Below are positions 1-11,800 of a stretch of DNA of 64,000 bases, in pieces. The position numbers were made by a program, and so were the translations under genes. The DNA is from Portulaca oleracea. Taxonomy: Eukaryota > Streptophyta > Magnoliopsida > Caryophyllales > Portulacaceae. The notes beneath the pieces are model-generated. The model was not told where the DNA came from. It was given only the letters and a program-made list of their open reading frames with translations, and did not search any database. How positions within the stretch are numbered: position 1 is the first letter of the stretch; every line of letters begins with the position of its first letter. The stretch lies in NCBI GenBank assembly GCA_029582165.1, contig CM055875.1, positions 5,013,001-5,077,000 of the forward strand, written 5' to 3'.

Positions 1-1097
1 GCAATCACCTAGATTCATTCCTGCTGCTGTAAGGGCAGAAAAGATGTCTAAGGGGCTTTGCTATTACTGTGACAAGCCTTATGAGAGAGGGCATATCTGT
101 GCCAACAGGGGTACTCAATTATTTTTGGTTGAGATCCCGGAAGCTGAGGACTTGGAAAATAAGGATCAGAATGAGGGTTTACAAACTCTAGAGTGGAATG
201 TAGAAGAGTCTGACCATCAAGCACCCTTGTCACCTCGAATTTCTTTTAATGCTTTGAATGGTATTTAGACTTATAAAACAATGAAGGTATCTGCCATGGT
301 GCAAAATAAACCAATCTATATTCTAATTGACTCAGGGAGCACCCATAATTTTTTGAGTAGTGCTATGGCTGAGAAGTTAGGATGTGGTTAGAACACATTC
401 AGATACAAACAGTATCTGTAGTAGATGGGTATCAATTGAATTTGTCAGTATATTTGCAAAAATTTCCAATGGAAATTACAAGGAGATTTGTTTGAAGCTG
501 ATATGATGATAATTCCTTTAGGAAATTGTGACGCGGTATTGGGTATTCAGTGGCTAAGCCTGTTGGGAATTGTTCATTGGAATTTCAAAAACTTACATAT
601 GTGGTTTACATACAAGGGTAAACAACACTGGGTAAAAGGAATTAAACAGTGATAGTCACAAAGGAGAAACACTTGGCCAAGTTGATACAAAATTCTATCC
701 AGCTATGTTTGGTCCAGCTGCAAGCTGAAATAGAGGAAGCACATTCTTGGATTGATTGTTGTAATACTGAGACGCAAGAGACTCCACCAGAGTTACAAGT
801 AGTTTTCAGTTAGCAAGGTCCCTTGTGTTTAGTAAGATAGATTTAAGGTCTGGCTATCACCAATTGAGGGTGTTTGAAGACGATATTTACAAAACAGCAT
901 TCAAAACTCATAATGGTCATTATGAGTTTTTGGTTATGCCATTTGGATGAACAAATGCTCCAGCTACATTTCAGGGACTTATGAACCATGTGTTCAAACC
1001 GTTTTTGAAGAAATTTGTGTTGGTATCTTTTTTATGACATTTTGGTTTATAGTGCTAACCTGCAGCAACATGTGAAACATCTTAAAGCAGTTTTTAG

Positions 1098-1709
1098 CAT
1101 GGGTTGATCTACAGCATAGGTGGGGGTGTCCACAGACACCGTTAGTCAAAGAAAAATTTGTGATTTTTTAATATTATTTGGAAGGAATTTTTTTAATTGC
1201 ATCAAGTGGACACGGAAAAAAATATAAAAAACATAATAGGGGTGTCCAATTTAACAGCAACTCAAAAACCCTAAAATATTACTACTTCTATCCCAAATAA
1301 ATTGTCCAAGTTTGACTAATTGTATCAAAATTTTTACTTGAATACAATATTATTAGTGTTGTTAAGATAAAACGTGAAAAATTAGCGGTCACGAAGACTG
1401 TAAAAAAGTAAAATGGACAAATTAATTGGGACGGAGGGAGTACCAAATTATTTATTTTATAAACAAAAAGTCTAAGTCAACGAATTGGGTAATTGGATAA
1501 CAGTATAAGTTTAAGATATAAATATCTAGTTAATGTAAAATTGCAATTTATTTGGTCGGCATATTTATATGATGATAAATATGTCATTTAATATTTATTT
1601 TTATTTTTATTGCTATTTATTTAATTTTTTTTTGTTTTATTTTTTTATAAAGCTTATATAATAACAAGTATATTGGACACTCCTAAATTGGGTGTCTGGA
1701 TCCGCCACT
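1098..1709. mobile_element. MULE-like non-autonomous DNA element in the RT region, 9-bp target duplication
   Basis: The RT reading frame of the surrounding gypsy element is interrupted here and resumes afterwards. The insert is flanked by a 9-bp direct repeat AGTTTTTAG (1089-1097 and 1710-1718). Its ends are poor inverted repeats: the reverse of the right end reads AGTGGCGGATCCAGACACC, and both ends carry a G(G/A)GGTGTCC-like block about 30 bp in. Nine-bp duplications are typical of Mutator-like elements; the family assignment is inferred. No coding capacity is seen. A Stowaway-like MITE is nested inside. Confidence 0.6.
1282..1440. mobile_element. Stowaway-like MITE nested in the MULE-like element
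   Basis: A 159-bp element flanked by TA dinucleotides (1280-1281, 1441-1442). Its ends are inverted repeats: the right end reads GGACGGAGGGAG inward from the boundary, and the left end begins CTACTTCTATCCC. The CTCCCTCCGTCCC-like terminus and TA target site are hallmarks of plant Stowaway (Tc1/mariner-derived) MITEs. No ORF. Confidence 0.8.
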
Positions 1710-1833
1710 AGTTTTTAGAGCGATGCAACAACATCAATTATTTGCTAAGAAGAGTAAATGTTCTTTTGGAGTTTACAAGGTAGAATACCTTGATCATTTC
1801 ATCTCAGGTCTGGGAGTCGAGATTGATCCTGCT

Positions 1834-3643
1834 CTTGGAACTCATGATATTCGGCCTTCATGAAACTCACAATATTGGTCTCCTTCTTTTGTTGTTGTTG
1901 TTGGGGACGTATGATCGATGATGGTGAGAGAGGAGCCAAGGTGATCCTCTTTTTGTTGAGAACAAACGTGTAGGTGTTCATTCTCCCATCATGCGTGACA
2001 TGCCTATCAAAAAGCCAAGGTCTCCTAAGCAAAATATGAAAAGCATCCATTGGAATTACATCACACCAAATAGAATCTTTGTAGTTTTTACCAATGGAAA
2101 GACTTACAAGAACATGGTGAACCACACGAATACCCTTCCCATGACTTAACCATTGAATTGTGTAGGGGGATGGGTGTGGATTAACCTCCAATTATAGTTT
2201 GTTCACCATGGTTGTTGAAGCGGCGTTTGTGCAACTACCTCCATCAATGCTTAGAGAGCACACCTTGCCTTGAATTGTACACCTTGTACGAAAGATGTTC
2301 TCCCTTTGTTCTTGCTCATTTGGAACACAAGCAACGCTTAAGGCCCTTCTTACTACTAGCATTTCACCTTCATCCGCTTCCTCTACTTCTTCCTCATTCA
2401 CGTCATTTACCTCTTCCTCATTCTCACTTTCATGATACTCCGGCTCAACATACAAAGCACTTTGATATTCCACCAAAGATACAACTCTTTTGTTAGGACA
2501 CTCTGAAGCATAATGTCCTAAGCCTTGACTTCGAAAACACCTTCTTGGGGCTAGGGGTTTAGGTTCTTGGACGTAGGGTTTGGGAATGGATGGGGGCTGA
2601 TTTTGTGGTGCTTTTGTGTTTGGTTGTTTTGTGGGGAACGTAGGTTTTTGTTGTGGGGTGTATGGGCGTGTGTTTTGTGGGGGTTTGTAAGATGTTTGGT
2701 ACTTTGTCATGGTTTCTTTACCTCTTTCTTTTCTTTGCCATTCTACTTTCAAGGCCAAAGAACTCAACTCATCCAAAGATTGGTAAGAATGTAACTCAAC
2801 AATATTACGAATCCAATCATTTAAACCATACAAGAAACGTACCAAAGTTTGTGGTTCATCTTCTTGGAGGTCACAACGCCAAAGAAGATGTTCGAATTCC
2901 TTTGTGTACTCCTCAACACTTTTGCTTCCTTGAACCAAACGTTGCAATTTGTAATAGTTATCTTGGAGATAACTTGGTGGTATGAACTTTTCTTGCAACT
3001 TTTTCTTCATCTTAATCCACGTCTTAATCTTGTCCTTCCCTTTAGTTTGCCTCTTCTTTTGCAAATTAGTCCACCAAATGGACCCATGTTTTCGCAACTT
3101 AAGAGCCACATACTTCACATTCTTCTCATCATGGACTTCTTTAAGATCAAAAACACGTTCCACAGTTTGCATCCAATCTAAGAAGTTTTCGGGATCAAGA
3201 TTACCATCAAATTCGGGGATTTCTACTTCTTGGACGTCCACTTCTTTCACTTTGAACCTCCCCTTCATCATCACTTCCTCCACGATTCACTCTATGTTGT
3301 AGATGCATGTAGCGTTTCAATTGTTCGGAGAGAAAAGCGATTCTTTGCTTCATGAACTCCACATCTTCTTGAGATGTCGTGGGTTGTGTCGTGGGTGTAC
3401 TTGCACTATCCATAAATCTTGATACAAAAAGATCACAAGAAACTAACAATTTTGGGGTTAGCATATGGGGGACGAGAGGGGGATTGTTTTTGGTTTGATT
3501 GTGTTTGGGTTTTTGGGGTTCTTTGTGGAGTTTATGGTGGACGTGTATGGAGGGATGGTGGGGGATGGATTTGTGATGGAAAGATTGCAAAAATATGGTG
3601 CAAGAACTAAGAGAATCAATCTCCTAAGCTCTGATACCAATTT
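1834..3643 (-). pseudogene. Truncated second copy of gypsy gag-protease next to the 3' LTR
   Basis: On the minus strand this reads from a primer binding site at 3628-3639 into gag (start near 3412, residues MDSASTPTTQ), a zinc knuckle whose second cysteine has become serine (CFRSQGLGHYASEC), and a protease segment, then stops abruptly at about 1834 inside the post-protease region. It closely matches the gag-protease of the main minus gypsy (17541-16675 plus 7966-7230). It lacks a 25-bp segment near 3230 present in the other copy (around 17337-17361), which shifts the frame. It shares an in-frame TAA (near 2191) with the main copy. The layout suggests a tandem LTR-gag-pol-LTR-gag unit that lost its far end by deletion. 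Confidence 0.75.
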
Positions 3644-4531
3644 TGATGTATAATGGGATCAAAGAGATCTCATTACACATAGAATTCAGGATCTTTATGA
3701 ACAAGATGAGAATCTTCCTTCTCAAACTTCTTAAGGATCAACTAAACTCAAAGAAAAGAAGATGGAAAACGAAAAAGAGTACGGAATTCGTTTACCAAGA
3801 TGATGATGGACGATTGATGATTGAACGTTTGAATGTTTGAATGTTGCTTGATGAATGTTTGAAGAATTAATGATGATCGAATGGATGAATGAACGATTGG
3901 ATGAACGAAAGAATTGATAATGGCGTTGAAGACTCCCACGAGGATATAGGCATACCACCTCAAAGAACTCTTCAATTCTACCTTTCACCACCAAGGGATG
4001 CCAACCCAAGGCTAGAAGTAGAGATATATTCGAAACTCCCTCAAGAGAAACGAAAAGAACTAGCAAAAAAGCTAGAGAGAAAACAACATCATGTGTTTAC
4101 TTTGTATTTCATTATTGAATGTAATGAATGTGATTACAAGGCACCCAAGGGGTCTATTTATACTAAATGAAGGCCCCCTTAGGCGTGTAGAATGAAAGAT
4201 TACAAATGATCCTAGCTTACATCATTCTATACAAAAGTGACGTCATAAAGAAACAAATGTACATAAGCTAGATAAAAACTATGATAACTTGCTCATTCCT
4301 TGTCCAAACTTAAAGATTCAAAGACCATTGTGAAGCTCCTTTGATGTAGATCATTTGACCTTTAGATGACTTCCACAATATCTTCAAGGATCTTGAGATA
4401 TAGAGCAAATTACCGATCCACCCTTGATGAAGTCATTTGGACGTGTGAAAGGCATGAGTGATTCAAGCTCCTTTTGTATGAAATCAAGCATTTGGCTCCC
4501 ATGATGTATATTTGGGACCAAATCTACATCA
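3644..4531 (-). repeat. LTR of the minus-strand gypsy element (left copy, 888 bp)
   Basis: On the plus strand the LTR begins TGATGTATAATGGG and ends CTACATCA, so it is bounded by TG...CA on either strand. A primer binding site complementary to initiator tRNA-Met (gctctgatacca, 3628-3639) lies four bases outside one end. A polypurine tract (minus-strand AGGGGGGAA, 4532-4540) lies outside the other. It is nearly identical to 17773-18658. It is both the 3' LTR of the main element and, by position, the 5' LTR of the truncated gag copy beside it. Confidence 0.9.
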
Positions 4532-7500
4532 TTCCCCCCTAGTTGAAAAGAGTTTGTCCTCAAACTAGGAAGTTCTTCTCTATCTCCATAGTAGGGCTTA
4601 AGATCACTCACGTTGAAAGTACAACTCCCTTCATAGTCTTCACCAAGTTGTAAATTATAAGCATTGTCACCAATCCTTTCCTAAACCTCATAAGGACCAT
4701 CTCCTCTCGGTGCAAGCTTACCTTTCCTTTTAGAAGGAAATCTTTCTTTCTTCAAGTGAATCCAAACAAGATCTCCAGGTTCAAACACAACCTTCCTCCT
4801 TGTTTTATTCACTCTACTAGCTACATCTTGAGTATACTTCAAGATTTTCTCACGAACTTCTTCATGTAGCTTCTTAATCTCTTCCACCCTTTTGTTAGCC
4901 TCAAAGCTAAACTTTGTTGATGTAGAAATGGGTGTGAGATCCATTGGTTGGAGAGGGTTCCTTACACATACCACTTGAAAAGGTGACAACCCCGTGGCTT
5001 TACTTGGACTCCTATTGAAGGCAAATTCAGCGTGACATAGAAGAGTATCCCACCCTTTCTTGTCTTTACTCACCAAGATTCGAAGTAGAGCTCCCAAAGT
5101 ACGGTTGGTTACTTCGGTTTGTCCATCCGTTTGTGGATGACATGCGGTGCTAAACTTCAATGTTGTTCCAAGTTTCTTCCATAATGTAAGCCAAAAATGA
5201 CTAAGGAACTTTGAATCCCTATCACTTACCATGGTCTTGGGGATACCATGTAACTTCACCACTTCTTCAAAATATAGATTTGCAACTTTAGTAGCATCAT
5301 AGGTGGTATGGCATGGAATGAAATGAGCCATCTTTGAAAACCTATCAACGACCACCATAATAGAATCCTTGCCTCTTTGAGTTCTTGGTAGACCAACAAC
5401 GAAGTCTAAACTCACATCTTCCCATGGACTATGTGGAATAGGCAAAGGAGTATACAAACCCTTGTGGTAAAGTGTGAGCCTTTGAAATATTACAAGTATT
5501 ACACCTCTTTACCATATGCTCAACATCTTTAATCATGTTTGGCCAAAAATAATGCTCATTCATCACAAGATATGTCTTCTCAATACCAAATGACCCGCCA
5601 AAGATCCTCCATGGACCTCCATGATCAACAACTCTCGAATGCTACTCTTTGGAATACAAAGTTGATTTCCCTTAAAAAGAAATCCATGCTCGATATGAAA
5701 GAGTTGGTGAGGATGCTTCTTACAAAGCTCATAAACCTCCCTGAAATCCTCATCATTTTCATACAACTCTTTAATATGCTCAAAACCAAGGACTCTTGAA
5801 TCAAGAACATGAGTGAGTAAGTACCTTCGTGACAAAGCATCCGCTCCTTTGTTAAGATGACCCGCTTTATGCCTTATCACAAAATGAAACGCTTGCATGT
5901 ACTCAACCCATTTGGCGTGTCTTGGATTAAGCTTATGTTGCCCTTGAATGAACTTAAGAGCCTCATGATCACTATGTAGAATGAACTCACCACTTAGAAG
6001 ATAGTGTCGCCAATGCTCAAGAGCTCTTATAATTGCATAGAACTCTTTATCATATGTACTATACTTCCTTTTGGCTTCATTCAACTTCTCACTAAAGAAA
6101 GCAAGAGGTCGGCCCTCTTGAGATAACACGGCTCCAATTCCAACTCCACTTGCATCAACCTCAACTTCAAAGACTTTATCAAAACAAGGTAATGCAAGAA
6201 TAAGTGCATGTCACAATTTCTCCTTAATCAACTCAAACGCTTCATTAGCACCCTTACTCCATGAAAACTCTTTCTTTTTCAACAACTCGGTCATGGATGC
6301 AAGAATGGAGCTAAAATTCCTTATAAACCTTCGATAGAAAGATGCTAAACCATGAAAACTCCGTACCTCATGAATTGACGTGGGTGTAGGCCATTCTTGA
6401 ATAGCTTTCACCTTCTCCTTATCAACTTAAATGCCATATTTCGAAAGGACATATCCAAGAAACACAATCTTGGACGAGAAAAAGTGGCACTTCTCCATGT
6501 TGGCGTAGAGTTGTTCTTTCTCCAAAATGTGCATGACCAACTCTAGATGCTTCACATGCTGCTTTTCACTTGTACTATATACAAGAATATCATCAAAGTA
6601 AACTACAACACACTTGCCAATAAGAGGCTTCAATACATGATTCATTAAACACATAAAAGTAGATGGTGCATTTGTAAGACCAAATGGCATCACAAGCCAC
6701 TCATATAACCCTTCTTTTGTCTTGAATGTCGTTTTCCACTCATCTCCTTCATGAATCCTTATTTGATGATATCCACTTCTCAAATCAACCTTGGAGAACA
6801 CAACACTCCCATGAAGCTCATCAAGTAGATCCTCAAGACGTGGGATTGGAAATCTATACTTGATTGTGATCTTGTTTATAGCTCGCCAATCCATACACAT
6901 TCGTTGAGACCCATCTTTCTTTGGAACAAGTAAAACCGGAACAGCACATGGGCTCATACTTTCACGTACCAAGCCTTTTGATAAAAGATCATCTACTTGC
7001 CTTTGAACTTCTTGAGCTTCTTTTGGATTCATTCTATAGGCCGGCTTGTTGGGGAGCATAGAACTTGGAACAAGATCAATTTTGTGCTCAATATCCCTTC
7101 TTGGAGGCAACCCCTTTGGCATCTCTTTTGGGAACAAATGCTTGAAACGTTCCAAAAGAGGTTTGAGGCGTGCATGCTCATGTGTTGGGGACGCTTCCTC
7201 CTTTTCCAAGTTAGCTAGAATAAGATCTTTTAGCTCTTGGAACTCATGATATTCAGCCTTCATGAAACTCACAATATTGGTCTCCTCCTTTTGTTGTTGT
7301 TGTTGGGGACGTATGATCGATGATGGAGAGAGAGGAGCCAAGGTGATCCTCTCTTTCTTGAGAACAAACGTATAGGTGTTCATTCTCCCATCATGCGTGA
7401 CATGCCTATCAAAAAGCCAAGGTCTCCTAAGCAAAATATGACAAGCATCCATTGGAATTACATCACACCAAATAGAATCTTTGTAGTTTTTACCAATGGA

Positions 7501-7593
7501 AAGACTTACAAGAACACGGTGAACCACACGAATACCCTTCCCATGACTTAACCATTGAATTGTGTAGGGGGATGGGTGTGGATTAACTTCCAA
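4384..7593 (-). pseudogene. Gypsy pol: protease end, reverse transcriptase, RNase H, integrase (several stops)
   Basis: Minus-strand pol. 7593-6427 covers the protease C-terminal part and RT, with the catalytic YFDDILVYS motif; 6411-6211 is RT connection to RNase H; 6129-5563 is RNase H (YSTYDKEFYAIIRALEHWR) into the integrase zinc region; 5457-4681 is the integrase core (DFVVGLPRTQRG, VSDRDSKFLSHFW, TDGQTEV); 4611-4384 is the C-terminal tail, which runs through the polypurine tract into the LTR. The blocks are separated by single stops (a TAA where Gln is expected near 6427, a TGA near 6211) and a frameshift near 5563. The protease motif in the preceding block (7878-7594) is D-G-G instead of D-S/T-G. 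It is a recently dead Ty3/gypsy element; I cannot fix the lineage by eye. Confidence 0.88.
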
Positions 7594-7966
7594 TTATAGT
7601 TTGTTCACCATGGTTGTTGAAGCGGCGTTTGTGCAACTACCTCCATCAATGATTAGAGAGCATACCTTGCCTTGAATTGTACACCTTGTATGAAAGATGT
7701 TCTCCCTTTGTTCTTGCTCATTTGGAACACAAGCAACGCTTAAGGCCCTTCTTACTACTAGTATTTCACCTTGATCCGCTTCCTCTACTTCTTCCTCATT
7801 CACGTCATTTACCTCTTCCTCATTCTCACTTTCATGATACTCCGGCTCAACATACAAAGCACTTTGATATTCCACCAAAGATACAACTCTTTTGTTAGGA
7901 CACTCTGAAGCATAATGTCCTAAGCCTTGACATCGAAAACACCTTCTTGGGGCTAGGGGTTTAGGT
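7594..7966 (-). pseudogene. Gypsy gag C-terminus with CCHC knuckle and protease motif, 3' side of the Copia insertion
   Basis: This is the downstream half of the gag interrupted at 7971. On the minus strand it reads the zinc knuckle C-x2-C-x4-H-x4-C (CFRCQGLGHYASEC), an acidic Glu-rich segment (about 7840-7770), then the protease active-site region SLIIDGGSCTN, ending at an in-frame TAA just after MVNKL. The upstream half is at 16675-17541. The active-site Ser/Thr is replaced by Gly, unlike the plus-strand relative at 32330-39281, which keeps D-S-G. Confidence 0.85.
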
Positions 7967-7971
7967 TCTTG

Positions 7972-8834
7972 TGATAGGTTTTAGGTTATCTATTTCCTAA
8001 ACAGATACAGATTAATTAGCGGAATATTATAACAGTTATAAACAATTAATCAAAACAACTGCAGAGGCTTTAGTAATTACACCTGATCGTTAATTCCTGC
8101 TGAAGAAGAGGTTGACCTTCCAGATTCCAACGCCAAACCTCTCTTGAAAAGTCCACGCAGACTCGCGAACTCGATTGCTAGATCGACCCGATCGAGAATC
8201 TCAATCTAAGATGTATGTGAGATTGTTTCGAAACAGAGAATGTTTCTGAAACTAGAATCGAATCAAAGAGAGAGGAACTCAGGAAATCACCCTGGTATCT
8301 CTCTAAGAGTCTTAGGCAGTTTGTATTGAATAATCTCTCTCAGAGACCCCTTTATATAGTGTTTAGAAAACCTAGGGAAAGTGTTCAAAACCCTAAAGGG
8401 CCGATTAAAGACAAAGGCGCGTTTCTGGGCCCAACACGGTCCGTGTTGAAACAACACGGTCCGTGTTGAAACAACACGGTCCGTGTTGGACTCCAGAGAG
8501 TCCAATTATTCGGCCCATGGACACCACGGACCGTGGTGTCTCAACACGGACCGTGTTGGGTCAACACGGTCCGTGTTGAGCCCAATTCGGTCCGTGTTGG
8601 GCTGATTTCTCACAGAAATCAGTTTCCAACTTTTCTAAACTTGATACAATATCATTTAGGTTACATACATTGTTCCAAGGCACTGACTTGTGTGACCCAG
8701 TAGGACCAAATAATATAGTTGTAATTAAACATATTTAATTACTAATTATAGAGGTCTCTAGCAAGACATATAATTACTATATGACTTTGGTTTAATCTTC
8801 GTGTATATCGAACATTGTCGGGACATTCCCAACA
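7972..8834 (-). repeat. 3' LTR of the Copia-type element (863 bp) with phased near-palindromes
   Basis: Plus-strand ends are TGATAGGTTTTAGG (first TGT changed to TGA) and GGGACATTCCCAACA. A minus-strand TATA box (TATATAAAG, about 8350-8358) marks the promoter. Upstream of it in element orientation, 8432-8600 holds repeated CAACACGGTCCGTGTTG near-palindromes at 8432, 8452, 8472, 8542 and 8562, plus a variant ACCACGGACCGTGGT at 8523 and a half-site near 8585. The other LTR has only one unit in place of the first three. Confidence 0.92.
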
Positions 8835-8846
8835 ATCTCCCACTTG

Positions 8847-11800
8847 TCCCACAAGTGTTCGATTCCTTGAATTCCCTTGTCACTTACTGTCTCTAGTTCG
8901 GATAAGGTAAGCTAAAGTCATCCTTATGTAAGACCCGAACGTTCCTCGATCTCCGAGTTTAGACTTTGAAAAACATACGATCAACTATTGATTCAACTGA
9001 GCTCGGCCAAGCATTTTCAGTCCAATCTCACCGAGCGGCCAACGAGACAACTGTCTCTACTAGGGAGGACAATGCCATCTTGTTCAGACACACATTCTCA
9101 CATGATCCAACTGTAACCCAGACACCGCCTTTATAGCCTACTGTTACGAAAGGCGTTTGACGCGCTCCAAAGTCACAGCAGACCATGTAGTCTATGTATT
9201 GAACTCAGGATTTAGGAATTTTGAGTAGTGAGAGCTCTTATGACATTCCTAACTTAAAGAGCTCCCACTGCGGGTCAGTTCGGTAGTTGTTCTCAACAAT
9301 ACCCATGTGATTGATTTATGATGTCACCACATCACTATGATCACGAAACTTGATCATCACCTCAATCCTACATGCTAATTATGTTGATATTATCATTGTT
9401 CCTACATGATAATACAATTAGGAACTAGGTCGACTATCGACCAAGACTAGCGTTATCAAGTTCACTAATGGGGGTTCAGAAATCGAACCTCATCCAATTT
9501 CCCATTTTGAATGCGCTAACCTTTTTGGACATTTACATAATTCTAAACCACAATTGATGTAAATTTTGGAATCTTATTCTCAATGATGAATCAACAAGGT
9601 CATAATTCATGAACGATTCATGCAAATTTGACTTGTTAATATTCCGGAATGTGTTTAATACATATTGCCCATGCATGACTATCATGCTATAACTACAACA
9701 GGGGTTTAGTACATAATACTTGCAATGAACCTCGTACATATACCATCTCACTAATGACCTTTCATATAGGAAGATATTTCCGGAACACATGTTTGGATTC
9801 ATAGTGAGCTTCAGTTCCTTTGCTTGAGTGATGACTCCTATCAATAAGGCTTCGTTTCTCTCGCAAGGCTAGAAACATCACCCAGTTCTAAAAACGAACT
9901 TCGCAATCCTAACAGTTTCTGCCACAACTTCTAAAGTCGTGTCATACTTGTCCTATTTGTAGAATTAACCGCATGTCATGTTAGGAACTTCTTCCAGTTC
10001 ACCTCAATACCACTCAATACAGATCGCATAATTTTCTCTGACCTTTCAGATAATCATATTTCTCTGCATGAGTGTAGCATCAATGCAACTCTTCACACTT
10101 AGCTTTTATCAACCACTTTAGACTTAGGACACATCCTTAGTTTTGCTTATACATATACAATGTATATGTTATGTTGGACTTTAAACATCTCATGGCATAC
10201 ATTAATCTTACGCCTGAAGCATGAGTTATATGTCACAAACTTCTTAGAACTTCTGATTGTTTGGAGACAATCAAATTCCGTAAGGATATGCCATGATTTT
10301 GGAAATTAATTCATTCTCGAAGTGAGTTGAACTATTCAACACCTAGTTAACTTTGATTCAAACAATCAAAATCTTTAATCTATCATTATAGATCTTGTTT
10401 CCAATAAAATTCTTAGCCCCACCTATCCTTCACTTTGAAAATTATTTCCAAGTCAACCTCAATAGAAGCAACATTGGAATATTCTTCTCAGTAGGCAGTA
10501 TGTCAATCACATACAATATCAGAAAACGCATTGCTCCCACTGAACTTCTTGTAAACACAATATTATCTTTGGCACTTCCCAGTATGTCAAACCTTTTTGA
10601 TATCCTGGTCAAGAAGGTTAATGATTCCAACTCCTAGAAGCTTCCTTAAGACCACAGATGGTCTCTTGAAGTTTACAAGTATTCCAACAAAAGACCACTC
10701 AGTTGTGTCTAGTACACACCTTTCTTCAAAATCTAATTTTGAAGTCAGTCTTGATGTCTATCTTAATGAACCCATGTTTTGCCTTAAAACCCTCCTATGC
10801 CTGATGGCTCATACCTTCAGACAAATCAACCGAGTTCTAAACTTGGTTGTATACATGGAGTCCATCTTAGACCTTATGGAACTTGCTAAAGCTTCTTTGT
10901 TGTAGGTAGAGTCATTACTTTCTAAAAGTAACATCTCACGCTCATCCATAGAAGATCGATATCTCTGTGTTTGACGGAGTTGTTTACCTGACCTTGCTTG
11001 GAGTAATGTTCATGACACCCTCTCCTCAACGTTTTGAGAAACTTCAATTGCTTCAACCCTGTTCTTAATTTTCCGACAAATAGGAAAATTTGAACTAGGA
11101 TCAAGTAGCGGAGTTTCATGTGATGATTATAGTGTTTTGTGTCTCTCCAACTTCGGTAAATTCAAAATCTCTCCCACTCTTTCTTTTAGAGAATAACATA
11201 TTCTATAAGAAGAAAGTATTTTGAGACACAAACACTTTCCTCTACAACAGTTTGTAGAAGTGATACTCTTTTCTTTCAGAAAACGGTTCAAGAACCTCTC
11301 TTCTCCTTATCATATATGGTGTCTTCACTAGTGCTTCAGATAATCTTTATTCAGTGATTAAAGCTATGGTTAACTACGTGTATCCCCAAAAGGTAACCGG
11401 AAATGTTGACTCAACTATCATTGATCACACCATATCTAATAAGGTGTGATTCCTGCTCTTAGATACGTCATTGAGATGTCGTATTCTTAGAGGAGAGAGT
11501 CATGAAACAATTCCATATTCTCTGGAATGGTCAATGAAATCTTTGATTCAAATACTCACCTTCTCAACCTAATTGAAGGGTTTTGATTTTCTTGCCAAGT
11601 TGGTTTTGTACTTCACTTTGAAACTCTTTGAACATTTTCAAAGGATTTAGACTTGTGGCGTATTAAGTAGATATACCCATATCTACAAAAAAATCGTCAC
11701 TGAAAGTGATGAAATAGTACAGTAAACCTTCTTCTAGCACTAGTGCTCATAGGCCCACATACATCAATATGTATGCATCCTAATAAGTCATTAGCTTGTT

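Larger units (their letters stand above)
1..1833 (+). mobile_element. Degraded Ty3/gypsy chromovirus, 5' part (gag zinc knuckle, protease, RT fragments)
   Basis: Fragments of one plus-strand gag-pol can be read. A gag zinc-knuckle-like segment (44-268) has a C-x2-C-x4-G-H pattern (CYYCDKPYERGH). A protease active site of the LIDSGSTHNF type lies near 320-350. An RT segment begins near 831 ([10 protein letters not shown]) and runs to about 1833, interrupted by a small DNA element at 1098-1709. Frames are broken by many stops and by a large deletion between the protease region and RT near 800-830. The same element resumes at 18659 with the end of RNase H and then integrase and a chromodomain-like tail. 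About 150-200 residues of RT/RNase H are missing at the junction with the minus-strand gypsy insertion. It is a dead relic, and its 5' LTR lies outside the window. Confidence 0.8.

Noticed and set aside
2567..3302. Plus-strand frames of up to 110 codons
   Set aside because: They run antisense to the gypsy gag on the minus strand and recur at 16636-17383 for the same reason; no domain is visible.
8160..8240. GATCGACCCGATCGAG palindrome in the Copia LTRs as a separate regulatory site
   Set aside because: It is single-copy per LTR and downstream of the TATA box in element orientation; there is too little to support a claim.
8432..8600. Regularly spaced palindromic repeats resembling a CRISPR array
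   Set aside because: The spacing is 20 bp start to start with 3-bp gaps, there are no unique spacers, the array lies inside an LTR retrotransposon in plant DNA, and there are no cas genes.
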